This document shows, piece by piece, positions 16,978-25,514 of a stretch of DNA of 64,000 bases. The notes beneath the pieces were generated by a model. That model did no database searches. It was given only the letters and a program-made list of their open reading frames with translations, and was not told the origin of the DNA. Source of the DNA: Rhodanobacter sp. B05 (lineage in GTDB: Bacteria > Pseudomonadota > Gammaproteobacteria > Xanthomonadales > Rhodanobacteraceae). Made by a program: the position numbers and the translations under genes. Positions within the stretch are counted from its first letter, which is position 1. Each line of letters begins with the position of its first letter. The DNA lies in the NCBI RefSeq assembly GCF_002001085.1, contig NZ_MUNU01000017.1, positions 124,001-188,000 on the forward strand, given 5' to 3'.

Positions 16978-17997
16978 ATGGAACCGAGACACTCTGGAGT
17001 TCCGGGCATGGCTTGCCTGGGCCTGTTGTTCGCCGCTACGGCGATGGCGTCGCCCGCGGCGCCGGCGAAGATGCCCGATAGCTATGCGAAGCCGGGTCGG
17101 CAGGTCGCCATCGGCCAGGGGCGTCACCTGAACCTGCGTTGCAGCGGCATCGGGCCGGTGACGGTGTTGCTGGAGTCCGGTTCGCATGCCGACTCGACCA
17201 GCTGGTTCCGCGTGCAGCCGTTGCTGGCGGCGCGGGCGCGTGTCTGTTCCTACGACCGCGCAGGCTATGGCTTCAGCGACGAAGGGCTGTTGCCGCGTGG
17301 GCTCGACGCCGACGTGGCCGACCTGCATGCGCTGATCGAGGCCGCACACCTGCATACGCCGCTGGTGCTGGTGGGTCATTCGCTGGGCAGCAACATCGTG
17401 CGGCGCTACGCCGGTGCCCATCCCGGCGACGTCGCCGGGATAGTGCTGGTCGATCCGCCCGCACAGGATTCGGCTCGCTTCCTGCCCGCGGCATGGATGA
17501 AGGACGATGCGGCGATGACGACGCAACGCGATGCGTTCATCGGGCACTGCGAGCAGGCAGCCGAGCACGGCGGGCTGGCCAAGCCGGCGCCCGACCTGGC
17601 GCCGTGCATCGGCCGGCCGGCGCCGTGGGAGGGCGCCGCCGTGGCGGCCGCCAATCATGCGCGCAAGCTGCACCCGGCGTTCTGGCACACCCTGCGTTCG
17701 GAGCTGGCGCAGAACGTGCGCGTGTTTGCGCAACCGGTGTCGGCAAGCGAATCACGCGGCGACATGCCGCTGGTGGTGCTGAAGGCCGCCGGCACCTATG
17801 CCGACGCGCCCGCCGACGTGCGCAAGTCGCTGGAGGCAGCGCGCGACGCGACCCAGCAGCGCATCGTGGCGACCTCGAGCCGCGGCGTGTTGCGAACGGT
17901 GGCCGATTCGTCCCACGACATCGAACTGGATCAGCCCCGGGCGGTGGCCGATGCGGTCGCCCAGGTGCTGAAGGAGCTCACACCCGTCCACGGTTGA
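16978..17997 (+). CDS. Secreted alpha/beta hydrolase
   Basis: The product is 339 residues. Its signal peptide is at residues about 10-25 (MACLGLLFAATAMAS). The alpha/beta hydrolase fold is shown by the nucleophile elbow GHSLGS (Ser135), an acid after VLVDPP, and the catalytic His in DSSHDIE near residue 314. The strand VCSYDRAGYGFSD is typical of the esterase/epoxide-hydrolase-like group. GGAG lies before the ATG. The gene points opposite to the flanking minus-strand genes and sits exactly between the intact uvrD 3' end and its broken copy, so it probably arrived by insertion. The substrate is unknown. Confidence 0.85.
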   Translation: MEPRHSGVPGMACLGLLFAATAMASPAAPAKMPDSYAKPGRQVAIGQGRHLNLRCSGIGPVTVLLESGSHADSTSWFRVQPLLAARARVCSYDRAGYGFSDEGLLPRGLDADVADLHALIEAAHLHTPLVLVGHSLGSNIVRRYAGAHPGDVAGIVLVDPPAQDSARFLPAAWMKDDAAMTTQRDAFIGHCEQAAEHGGLAKPAPDLAPCIGRPAPWEGAAVAAANHARKLHPAFWHTLRSELAQNVRVFAQPVSASESRGDMPLVVLKAAGTYADAPADVRKSLEAARDATQQRIVATSSRGVLRTVADSSHDIELDQPRAVADAVAQVLKELTPVHG

Positions 17998-18009
17998 TTG
18001 CCGCGGCCG

Positions 18010-20196
18010 CTACAGCGCGGTGAGGTTGGCGTAGGCCGCCACCAGCCACTTGCTGCCCACGCCTTCGAAATTGACCTGCAGGCGGGTGTGGGCGCCACTG
18101 CCTTCGGCGCTGAGCACCACGCCTTCGCCGAAGCTGGGGTGGCTGACGCGCTGGCCGAGTTTCACCGGCGGGGTTTCTTCCAGCGAGGAGGAGGGGGCGC
18201 GGGGTCGGCCGGCATACATCGGTCGGGTGACGTGCACCCGCGGGCGTACTTCGTCGATCAGCTCGGCCGGCATCTCGCCGAGGAAGCGCGAGGGTCGCGC
18301 CAGCATCTCGGTGCCGTGCATGCGGCGCGATTCGGCATGGCTGACGACGAGGCGTTCACGGGCACGGGTGATGCCGACGTAGGCGAGGCGGCGTTCCTCT
18401 TCCAGCCGGCCCTCGTCGTCGACCGAGCGCTGGCTGGGGAACAGGCCTTCCTCCATGCCGACCAGGAACACGATCGGGAATTCAAGTCCCTTGGCCGAAT
18501 GCAGGGTCATCAACTGCACGCAGTCGTCGCCTTCCTCGCCCTGGCTCTCGCCCGCTTCCAGTGCGGCATTGGAGAGGAAGGCATTGAGATCGCTCAAGCC
18601 CGCATCGATGTCTTCCTGACTGCGTTCGAATCGACTGGCCACATTGACCAGTTCGTCCAGGTTTTCCACCCGCGTCTCCGCGTTGCCGCGGCTGTCTTTC
18701 TCGTAGAAATCGCGCAGGCCGCTGTGGGTGATGGCGTGATCGATCTGTTCGGCGAGGGTGAGGGGCTTGAAGCTGTGCGCCATCCCGTCGATCAGCGTGA
18801 GAAACCCCTTCACCGCATTTTTCGCGCGGCCGGCCAGTTCGCTGCCGCCGCTCAATTCGGTCAGCGTCGCTTCCCACATCGAGCTGTTGTCGAGGCGGGC
18901 CCGTCGGCGCAGTACGTCCAGCGTGCGATCGCCGATGCCGCGTGGCGGGGTGTTCACCGCGCGCTCGAAGGCGGTGTCATCGTGGCGATTGGCGGTGAGG
19001 CGCAGATAGGCCAGCGCATCCTTGACTTCGGCGCGTTCAAAGAAGCGCTGGCCGCCGTAGACGCGGTAACCGATCCGATGCTGGACCAGCTGTTCCTCGA
19101 AGTTGCGTGACTGCGCGTTGGAGCGATACAGGATCGCGCAGTCGCGTGCGTTGCCGTGTTCGTCGATGTATTCGCGGATGCGCTCGATCACGAAACGCGC
19201 CTCATCCTGTTCGTTGTAGGCGGCGTACAGCGCGATGCGCTCGCCGTCCTCGCCCGCCGTCCACAGCTGCTTGCCGAGGCGGCTGCCGTTGCGCTGGATC
19301 ACGCTGTTGGCGGCCTTCAGGATGGTCGAGGTGGAGCGGTAGTTCTGTTCCAGCTTGATCGTTTTCGCGCCGGGAAAGTCGCGCAGGAACTGCTGCACGT
19401 TCTCCACCTTGGCGCCACGCCAGCCGTAGATCGCCTGGTCGTCGTCGCCGACCACGAAGACTTGGCCGGTGCCGCCGGCGAGCACGCGGATCCATGCGTA
19501 CTGCAGCGTGTTGGTGTCCTGGAATTCGTCGATCAGCAGGTAGCGCCAGCGCTGCTGGTAGTGCTCGAGTACGGCCGGGTTCTTTAGCCACAGCTCGTGC
19601 GCACGCAGCAGCAGCTCGGCGAAGTCGACCAGGCCGGCCCGGCGGCAGGCGTCTTCGTAGGCTTTGTAGATGTTGACGAAGGTATGCGTGACCGGGTGAT
19701 CGCGATGCTCGATGCCGTCCGGCCGCTTGCCCTCGTCCTTCCAGTTGTTGATCTGCCAGCAGGCCTGACGTGGCGGGAATTTCGCATCGTCCAGTCCCAG
19801 TCCGGCGACCACGCGCTTGACCAGCCGCAGCTGGTCGTCGGCATCGAGGATCTGGAAGGTTTCCGGCAGGCCCGCTTCTCGCCAGTGCCGGCGCAGCAGG
19901 CGATGGGCGATGCCGTGGAACGTGCCCACGGTGAGGCCCTGGGTGCCGCCGGGGATCAGTGCGCCAAGGCGCGCACGCATCTCGCCCGCCGCCTTGTTGG
20001 TGAAGGTGACGGCGAGGATCGCCCATGGCGGCACGCGCTCGGCCTGGGTCAGCCAGCCGATCCGGTGGGTGAGTACGCGGGTCTTGCCGGAACCGGCGCC
20101 GGCCAGCACCAGGTAGTGGCCGGGCGGGGCGCAGACCGCTTCGCGCTGGGCGGCATTGAGCGGATCGATCAGGTACGAGACATCCATCGGACCCAT
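18010..20196 (-). CDS. uvrD: DNA helicase II, UvrD
   Basis: This is a 728-residue superfamily 1 helicase (E. coli UvrD has 720). Walker A is GAGSGKT at residues 33-39. Motif II is LIDEFQDTN, followed by VVGDDDQAIYGWRGA, the QNYRST motif, and motifs V/VI around LMTLHSAKGLEFP. The C-terminal 65 residues carry a disordered linker and a Tudor-like domain (GQRVSHPSFGEGVV to SKWLVA), used in this family for RNA polymerase binding. It unwinds DNA in nucleotide excision and mismatch repair. The start could also be the ATG three codons in (MDVSYLIDPLN). A partial copy of the tail lies at 16678-16890. An intrinsic terminator upstream isolates it from the previous gene. Confidence 0.95.
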   Translation of the reverse strand: MGPMDVSYLIDPLNAAQREAVCAPPGHYLVLAGAGSGKTRVLTHRIGWLTQAERVPPWAILAVTFTNKAAGEMRARLGALIPGGTQGLTVGTFHGIAHRLLRRHWREAGLPETFQILDADDQLRLVKRVVAGLGLDDAKFPPRQACWQINNWKDEGKRPDGIEHRDHPVTHTFVNIYKAYEDACRRAGLVDFAELLLRAHELWLKNPAVLEHYQQRWRYLLIDEFQDTNTLQYAWIRVLAGGTGQVFVVGDDDQAIYGWRGAKVENVQQFLRDFPGAKTIKLEQNYRSTSTILKAANSVIQRNGSRLGKQLWTAGEDGERIALYAAYNEQDEARFVIERIREYIDEHGNARDCAILYRSNAQSRNFEEQLVQHRIGYRVYGGQRFFERAEVKDALAYLRLTANRHDDTAFERAVNTPPRGIGDRTLDVLRRRARLDNSSMWEATLTELSGGSELAGRAKNAVKGFLTLIDGMAHSFKPLTLAEQIDHAITHSGLRDFYEKDSRGNAETRVENLDELVNVASRFERSQEDIDAGLSDLNAFLSNAALEAGESQGEEGDDCVQLMTLHSAKGLEFPIVFLVGMEEGLFPSQRSVDDEGRLEEERRLAYVGITRARERLVVSHAESRRMHGTEMLARPSRFLGEMPAELIDEVRPRVHVTRPMYAGRPRAPSSSLEETPPVKLGQRVSHPSFGEGVVLSAEGSGAHTRLQVNFEGVGSKWLVAAYANLTAL

Positions 20197-20213
20197 TGTA
20201 GTGGCCGCAAAGA

Positions 20214-20239
20214 AAAACCGCCGCGGCTGCGGCGGTTTT
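20214..20239 (-). terminator. Intrinsic terminator
   Basis: An 11-base stem (aaaaccgccgc with gcggcggtttt, loop ggct) is followed on the minus strand by TTTTTCTTT. It lies after the small membrane protein gene at 20257-20475 and before uvrD, so it ends the former transcript. The symmetrical A and T tails mean it could work on both strands. Confidence 0.85.
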
Positions 20240-20256
20240 CGGAGGCCTCGGCGTCG

Positions 20257-20475
20257 TCAACCCTTCTTCAGGAAGCCGCCGATCGCCAGCAGGGCACCGA
20301 CCACGATGCCGACGATGCCGATCCACTGCGGTATGCCCTTGTCATGGGTGGCGGTGATCTTGGCCGAGCCGACCTGCAGCAGCGTGTCGGTGTCCTGGTA
20401 ACTGGGGTGGCCGGCGACGATCCAGATGCCGAGCGCCAGCAAGATGATGCCGACGATGATCAGTCCTGCGCGCAT
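20257..20475 (-). CDS. Small two-helix membrane protein
   Basis: The product is 72 residues with two membrane helices (residues about 4-22 and 50-68). They are joined by a polar loop containing DTDTLLQVGSAKITATHDK. The layout resembles the DUF3185-type small membrane proteins of proteobacteria, but I am not sure of the family. AAGGGGA lies before the ATG at 20475. It is a single gene ended by the terminator at 20214. No function is known. Confidence 0.7.
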   Translation of the reverse strand: MRAGLIIVGIILLALGIWIVAGHPSYQDTDTLLQVGSAKITATHDKGIPQWIGIVGIVVGALLAIGGFLKKG

Positions 20476-20566
20476 GGGTGTTTCCCCTTGATGGATGTGG
20501 CCCGAGTATGCCGGGTGCCGGTGTGCACAAAAAGTACAGGCCGGGAGTACCGGCCGGAGCGCAGGC

Positions 20567-20692
20567 AAAAAAAGGCCCCGAAGGTTAGGGGGAACCTTCG
20601 GGGCCGGGCGGGCGCGAAGACCCAGGGGAGAGGTTCGCGACCGTGGCGGCTCAGGGAGGTGAGCCTGCCATGGATGCCGTTGCGTGCATCCG
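20567..20692 (-). ncRNA. Candidate small RNA with C-rich loops (sX13-like), downstream of polA
   Basis: On the minus strand a transcript of about 126 nt would fold into four stem-loops: 20672-20677/20686-20691; 20648-20653/20660-20665 with loop CCTCCC; 20613-20618/20634-20639 with a loop containing CTCTCCCC; and a final 13-pair stem 20574-20586/20593-20605 with loop CCCCCT and seven T's, a strong terminator. Three successive C-rich loops plus the place behind polA recall sX13 of Xanthomonas, and Spot 42 lies in the same position in enterobacteria (from memory). The loops could pair with G-rich ribosome sites. No ORF is supported here. The 5' end is inferred from a promoter-like sequence. Confidence 0.7.
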
Positions 20693-20698
20693 AAGACT

Positions 20699-20727
20699 TA
20701 GATGCGGATGCGGCGGGAAAGTTTCAA
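20699..20727 (-). promoter_or_regulatory. Candidate promoter of the small RNA
   Basis: On the minus strand TTGAAA (-35; 20722-20727) is followed after 17 bases by CATCTA (-10; 20699-20704), which keeps only the A and T of a TATAAT box. The expected transcript start is near 20692, just before the first stem-loop. The -35 box is good and the -10 box is poor, so this is a moderate guess. Confidence 0.4.
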
Positions 20728-20799
20728 GCACGGCCGGAAAAAATTTATGACAGGTTCATCTGACGGAAATTTAACGCGCACGCGGTGCAAGCCGTCGTC

Positions 20800-23604
20800 T
20801 CAGTGCGCCTCATCCCAGTTCGCGCCCACACCCACATCGACCAGCAGCGGCACCGCCAGTTCCGCGGCGCCGGACATCCGTTCGATCACCGCGGCGCGCA
20901 CTTCGTCGACGGCGTCGGCGCGGACCTCGAACACCAGTTCATCGTGCACCTGCATCAGCATGTGGGCGTCGTCGCGATTTTTCAGCCAGCCGGCCACCGC
21001 GATCATCGCGCGCTTGATGATGTCGGCCGCGCTGCCCTGCATCGGCGCGTTGACCGCGGCGCGCTCGGCACCTTGGCGCAGGCCTTGGTTGCGCGAGGTG
21101 AGATTTTCCAGATACAGCCGGCGACCGAAGATGGTTTCGACGTAGCCGTCGCGATGCGCCCGCTCGCGTGTCGCATCCATGAACGCGCGCACGCCGGGAT
21201 AGCGCGAGAAATAGCGGCCCATGTAATCGCTGGCTTCGCCGCGATCGACGCCGAGCTGGCGTGCCAGTCCGAATGCGCTCATGCCGTACATCAGGCCGAA
21301 GTTGATCGCCTTGGCGGCGCGGCGCTGGTTGGTGGTGATCTCTTCCGGCGGCACGCCGAACACTTCAGCCGCGGTGGCGCGATGCACGTCGCCGCCTTCG
21401 CGGAAGGCGCGCAACAGGCCTTCGTCGCCGGACAGGTGCGCCATGATGCGCAGTTCGATCTGCGAATAATCCGCCGCGAGAACTTTCCATCCCGGCGGCG
21501 CGATGAACGCCTGGCGAATGCGCCGGCCCTCCTCGGTGCGCACCGGAATGTTCTGCAGGTTCGGATCGGACGAAGAGACCCGCCCGGTCGCCACCGAACC
21601 CTGGTGATAGCTGGTATGCACGCGGCCGGTGCGCGGATTGACGATGCTGGAGAGTTTGTCGGTGTAAGTCGAGCGCAATTTGGCCAGGCCGCGATAGTCG
21701 AGGATCAGTCGCGGCAGCTCATGCGACTCGGCGATCGCTTCCAGCGCTTCCTCGTTGGTCGAGGGCTGGCCGGTCGGCGTCTTCAGTTTCGCCTGCAGGC
21801 CGAGTTCGTCGAACAGCACCGCCTGCAATTGTTTCGGCGAATCGAGGTTGAATTCGTGCCCGGCCAGCGCGTACGACTGCTGCTGCAGTTCCAGCATGCG
21901 CTTGCCCAGTTGCTGGCTCTGCCGGCGCAATTCATCGCCATCGATCAGCACGCCGCGCTGCTCCATGCCCGCCAGCACCGGCACCAGCGGAATCTCGATG
22001 TCTTCGTAAACCTTGCGCAGTGTCGGAACGCTATCGAGCTTCGGCCACAGCGCGAGGTGCAGGCGCAAGGTGATGTCGGCATCTTCGGCGGCATAGCGGC
22101 AGGCGGTGTCCTGATCCACCTGCGAGAACGAGATCTGCTTGGCCCCTTTGCCGGCGACCTGTTCGTACTTGATCGTCTCGTAGCCGAGGTACTTTTTCGC
22201 CAGCGAGTCCATGTCGTGACGCGTGGCGGTGGCGTTCCACACGTAGGACTCCAGCATCGAATCGTGCTTCAGCCCCTGCACCACGATGCCGTAGTTCGAC
22301 AGGATGTTGATGTCATATTTCGCGTGCTGGCCGAGCTTCGGTCGGGTCGGATCCTCGAACACCAGTTTCAGCGTGCGTAGCACGTCGTCGCGATCGAGCT
22401 GTTTCGGCACGCCGGGATAGTCGTGGCCGAGCGGGATGTAGCAGGCCTTGCCCGCCTCCACCGCGAAGCTGATGCCGACGATGTCCGCGCGCATCGCGTC
22501 GATACTGGTGGTCTCGGTGTCGAAGGCGATCAAGTCAGCATGGCGCAGTTTTTCCAGCCAGGCGTCGAATTCCGGTTGAGTGGTGACCAGTTCGTATTCG
22601 CCAGGTGCGGCAAGGTTCGCCGGCTGAGAATCGGAGCCGGGAACAACGCCCCTCTCCCCTCGGGAGAGGGGTTGGGGAGAGGGTTCGGGCGAGCCTTGGC
22701 CCCGCGCTCCGCCCGAACCCTCTCCCCCCACCCCTCTCCCGAGGGGAGAGGGGTGTTCCGTGGCAGCGTCGAGTTCCTTCAACGCAGCCTTGAACTCATA
22801 CCGCGCATACAGCTCGCGCAGCTGCGCGGTGTCGGCATCGCGCTGGGCCAGCTCGGTGGGGCCGAACTCCAGCGGCACGTCGGTCTTGATCGTCACCAGT
22901 TCACGCGACAGCGGCAGTCGCGGCAGCGCTTCGCGCAGGCTTTCGCCGATCTTGCCGCCGACCTTGTCGGCGTTCGCGATCACGCCGTCCAGGGTGTGGT
23001 ACTCGGCCAGCCATTTGGCGGCGGTCTTCGGGCCGCACTTGGGCACGCCCGGCACGTTGTCGACGGTGTCGCCGGTGAGCGCGAGGAAGTCGATGATCTG
23101 CTCCGGCCGTACGCCGAATTTCTCCATCACGCCGTCGCTGTCCATCAGCGTATTGCTCATGGTGTTGATCAGGGTAACGTGCGGGCTGACCAGCTGCGCC
23201 ATGTCCTTGTCGCCGGTGGAGACCAGCACCTCGATGCCGAGCGCCTGCGCCTGCACGGCCAGCGTGCCGATCACGTCGTCGGCTTCGACGCCAGGCACGC
23301 GCAGGATGGGGAAGCCGAGTGCGCCGACGATCGCCAGCATCGGCTCGACCTGCGCGCGCAAATCGTCCGGCATCGGCGGTCGATTGGCCTTGTACTGGTC
23401 GTAAAGGTCGTCACGGAAGGTCGGGCCGGGGGCGTCGCTGACGAACGCAAGATAATCCGGCTTCGCCTTCAGCGTGGCGCGCAGCATGTTGACCACGCCG
23501 AACAGCGCGCCGGTGGGCTCGCCGTGGGCATTGCTCAGCGGCGGCAGCGCGTGGAAGGCGCGGTAAAGGTAGGAAGATCCGTCGATGAGGATGAGTTTTG
23601 GCAT
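20800..23604 (-). CDS. polA: DNA polymerase I
   Basis: The product is 934 residues with all three activities. The 5'-3' exonuclease (1-290) starts MPKLILIDGSSYLYRAFHAL. The 3'-5' proofreading domain has DTETT, KYD and YAAEDAD, so its metal ligands are intact. The polymerase domain has motif A DYSQIELRIMAHL, motif B RRAAKAINFGLMYG and motif C QVHDELVFEV. It fills gaps in repair and removes RNA primers. The linker between the first two domains carries an in-frame palindromic repeat (22649-22753), which adds a Gly/Arg/Pro-rich stretch. The ATG at 23604 is the family start. It is divergent from the DUF2782 gene. Confidence 0.96.
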   Translation of the reverse strand: MPKLILIDGSSYLYRAFHALPPLSNAHGEPTGALFGVVNMLRATLKAKPDYLAFVSDAPGPTFRDDLYDQYKANRPPMPDDLRAQVEPMLAIVGALGFPILRVPGVEADDVIGTLAVQAQALGIEVLVSTGDKDMAQLVSPHVTLINTMSNTLMDSDGVMEKFGVRPEQIIDFLALTGDTVDNVPGVPKCGPKTAAKWLAEYHTLDGVIANADKVGGKIGESLREALPRLPLSRELVTIKTDVPLEFGPTELAQRDADTAQLRELYARYEFKAALKELDAATEHPSPLGRGVGGEGSGGARGQGSPEPSPQPLSRGERGVVPGSDSQPANLAAPGEYELVTTQPEFDAWLEKLRHADLIAFDTETTSIDAMRADIVGISFAVEAGKACYIPLGHDYPGVPKQLDRDDVLRTLKLVFEDPTRPKLGQHAKYDINILSNYGIVVQGLKHDSMLESYVWNATATRHDMDSLAKKYLGYETIKYEQVAGKGAKQISFSQVDQDTACRYAAEDADITLRLHLALWPKLDSVPTLRKVYEDIEIPLVPVLAGMEQRGVLIDGDELRRQSQQLGKRMLELQQQSYALAGHEFNLDSPKQLQAVLFDELGLQAKLKTPTGQPSTNEEALEAIAESHELPRLILDYRGLAKLRSTYTDKLSSIVNPRTGRVHTSYHQGSVATGRVSSSDPNLQNIPVRTEEGRRIRQAFIAPPGWKVLAADYSQIELRIMAHLSGDEGLLRAFREGGDVHRATAAEVFGVPPEEITTNQRRAAKAINFGLMYGMSAFGLARQLGVDRGEASDYMGRYFSRYPGVRAFMDATRERAHRDGYVETIFGRRLYLENLTSRNQGLRQGAERAAVNAPMQGSAADIIKRAMIAVAGWLKNRDDAHMLMQVHDELVFEVRADAVDEVRAAVIERMSGAAELAVPLLVDVGVGANWDEAH
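22649..22753. repeat. Palindromic repeat inserted in frame in polA
   Basis: A left arm of 42 bases (22649-22690) and a right arm of 43 bases (22711-22753) are almost perfect inverted copies. They start cccctctcccctcgggagag and end gggttcgggc at the loop side, around a 20-base loop. In the polA frame they encode SPLGRGVGGEGSG and SPQPLSRGERG, a pair of peptides I know as a recurring insertion in proteobacterial proteins. It lies in the linker between the exonuclease domains, where an insertion is tolerated. Confidence 0.88.
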
Positions 23605-23697
23605 GCCCCATTCTCGCACGCAGGGCAGAATGCCGCGCTTCACGAAAGCCTGCCTTACGCGCCTGCTATGCTCGAAACCCCGAGCGAGGTAGCCGTC

Positions 23698-24219
23698 ATG
23701 AAAACCGCCGTACCGCTGGTTGCCGTCAGCATGCTGTTTGCCGCGATGCTGGCATCCGGCGTCCACGCCCAGGACTATCCCGCCAGCAAGGTGCCGCCGC
23801 CTCCCGGGATGAACGATCCGGGCGTCCATGCGACCGCGCCGCCGGCCAGCTCGGTGGCGCCGCCGGCGACCGCATCGCAACCTGATCTGCGGCCGTTGAC
23901 CCTGCCGGCGATGAAAAGCGGCGACAGCCGGATGGGGCGCCCAGCCTCGGAACCGACGGTGGAGATTCGCCAGCAGGGCGAGAACACGGTCCAGGAATAC
24001 AGCCGCGACGGCCACGTCTACATGGTGGTGGTGACGCCAAGGCACGGCCTGCAGCAGACCTACATGGTCGATCCGCAAGGTCGCCTGGTCGACGAGCATG
24101 GTCAGCGGCGCGCGACGCCGGCGCTGTACAAGGTGCTGGAGTGGGGCAAGAGCAAGCCGCCGGCCGCCGAGCCGGACGACACCGAATCGGCCGCGCCGGC
24201 GCCCAGCAGCAGTCGCTGA
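23698..24219 (+). CDS. DUF2782 family secreted protein
   Basis: The product is 173 residues with a signal peptide (MKTAVPLVAVSMLFAAMLASGVHAQ, about 24 residues, quoted for position). A Pro/Ala-rich segment follows (about 27-70). A conserved core (about 85-150) has VEIRQQGENTVQEYSRDG (residues about 82-99) and YMVVVTPRHGLQQTYMVD, then a low-complexity tail. The core matches the DUF2782 family, which is regularly found divergent from polA in gammaproteobacteria. GAGG lies before the ATG at 23698. No function is known; a periplasmic location is expected. Confidence 0.82.
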   Translation: MKTAVPLVAVSMLFAAMLASGVHAQDYPASKVPPPPGMNDPGVHATAPPASSVAPPATASQPDLRPLTLPAMKSGDSRMGRPASEPTVEIRQQGENTVQEYSRDGHVYMVVVTPRHGLQQTYMVDPQGRLVDEHGQRRATPALYKVLEWGKSKPPAAEPDDTESAAPAPSSSR

Positions 24220-24273
24220 GTCTCGGGTCGACCGGGAGGCAACCGACGGTTCGTACACCAAGGGCGGAGTGAC

Positions 24274-24708
24274 GTGATGCAACTGCGTGAAAGCTGGCTG
24301 CTGTTTGCCCTGGGCTCGGCCGTGTTCGCTGCCCTGACCGCCTTGTTCGGCAAGCTTGGCGTGGTTGGCATCAATTCCAACCTCGCCACCTTCATTCGCA
24401 CCATCGTGATCCTGATCGTCACCGCTGGCATCCTCAGCCTGCGCCAGGAATGGGCTAAGCCGACCGGCCTGCCGCTGCACAGTTGGCTGTTCCTGGTGCT
24501 GTCAGGTATTGCCACCGGAGCCTCCTGGCTTTGCTACTACCGCGCGCTGCAACTGGGGCCGGTGAGCAAGGTGGCGCCCGTCGACAAGCTCAGCGTGGCG
24601 CTGGCGATCGTGCTCGGGCTGGTGTTCCTGGGCGAGAAGCCCAGCCTGCCGCTGCTGATTGGCGGCGTGCTGATCGTGGCTGGCGCAATGGTGATTGCGC
24701 TGTTCTGA
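24274..24708 (+). CDS. EamA-like membrane transporter, single domain
   Basis: The product is 144 residues with five membrane helices (residues about 8-26, 34-56, 68-88, 95-117 and 122-143). It has the EamA half-unit features FALGSAVFAALTALFGKLG and the ending LGEKPSLPLLIGGVLIVAGAMVIA (quoted in part). Most EamA transporters contain two such units in one chain; this one has a single unit and would need to dimerise. The substrate is unknown. It lies 54 bases after the DUF2782 gene on the same strand and is convergent with the GST gene. Confidence 0.82.
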   Translation: MMQLRESWLLFALGSAVFAALTALFGKLGVVGINSNLATFIRTIVILIVTAGILSLRQEWAKPTGLPLHSWLFLVLSGIATGASWLCYYRALQLGPVSKVAPVDKLSVALAIVLGLVFLGEKPSLPLLIGGVLIVAGAMVIALF

Positions 24709-24715
24709 GGTCCGG

Positions 24716-25426
24716 CTATGCCGGATCGTCCAGTTCCGCGTAGTGGCGGAAGATGCCGCTTTCGTTGAACGGCAGGCGCCGCGGCGATGCCAGATAGGCG
24801 GCTATGCGCGGTCGTTGCGCCACCCGCAGTTTGAGCGAGTGCAACAGTGGCAGTTCGTGTGCGATACGTTGCATCGCCCGAGGGAATGCGTACTCCAGTC
24901 CGCTGATCAGCTGAAACAGCGAGAGGTCGATGTACGAGTGTTCGCGCAGGGCGTGGTGGCCGCCGCCGCGTTCCAGCACCTGCTCGAAATAATCCAGATA
25001 CTTCGGTAACCGCGCCTCGCGCAGGTCGGTCGCGCGACGGCGTGCTTCGCTGCGCTGATCCTCGTAATACAGACCGCTGGCGATCGGATGGTGCGAGTCG
25101 TGCACTTCGGCCACCAGGTCCGCGATGGTCAGCTGCAGCTGGTGCGCATACAGCCGCCGACTCTCGCTTCGCGGCACCAGGCCAAGCGGTGGCCCGAGGT
25201 AATGCAGGATGTTCGCGGTCTGCGCGATCAGCAGCCGGCCGGCCCTGAGAAAGGGCGGCGCAAACGGCAGCGGACCGTCGTGGACACCATCGAGGTATTG
25301 CATGATCGCGTCGTCGCCCTGCTCGCGGGCGACGTCGTCATAGCTGGCGCCGGCATCCTCCAGTGCCAGCCGCACGAACTCGCCACGGCCCTGGACCCCG
25401 GTCCAGTAGAACAGCTGGTAGTGCAT
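24716..25426 (-). CDS. Glutathione S-transferase family protein
   Basis: The product is 236 residues. An N-terminal thioredoxin-like domain starts YQLFYWTGVQGRGEFVRLAL, where the early Tyr fits the catalytic Tyr of alpha/sigma-like GSTs. The Gln-Thr-Ala-Asn motif (residues about 68-71) stands where GSTs have QS for glutathione binding. An all-helical C-terminal domain follows (about 85-220). It is larger than the typical beta-class bacterial GST and looks closer to sigma-like enzymes. The substrate is unknown. It is convergent with the EamA gene and lies 88 bases downstream of purH on the same strand. Confidence 0.82.
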   Translation of the reverse strand: MHYQLFYWTGVQGRGEFVRLALEDAGASYDDVAREQGDDAIMQYLDGVHDGPLPFAPPFLRAGRLLIAQTANILHYLGPPLGLVPRSESRRLYAHQLQLTIADLVAEVHDSHHPIASGLYYEDQRSEARRRATDLREARLPKYLDYFEQVLERGGGHHALREHSYIDLSLFQLISGLEYAFPRAMQRIAHELPLLHSLKLRVAQRPRIAAYLASPRRLPFNESGIFRHYAELDDPA

Positions 25427-25514
25427 GGCAGCCTCCCAAGTGCAGGGTGGATGCAGAGCGTGCGCCGCGGTGTGTCGAGACTCAATGACGGACCTGCCTG
25501 ATTTACTTCCGACA

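Noticed and set aside
20800..24480. A longer polA reading of 1226 residues starting at 24480
   Set aside because: The first 290 residues are Gln/Arg/His-rich antisense of the DUF2782 and EamA genes. The family N-terminus MPKLILIDG begins at 23604.
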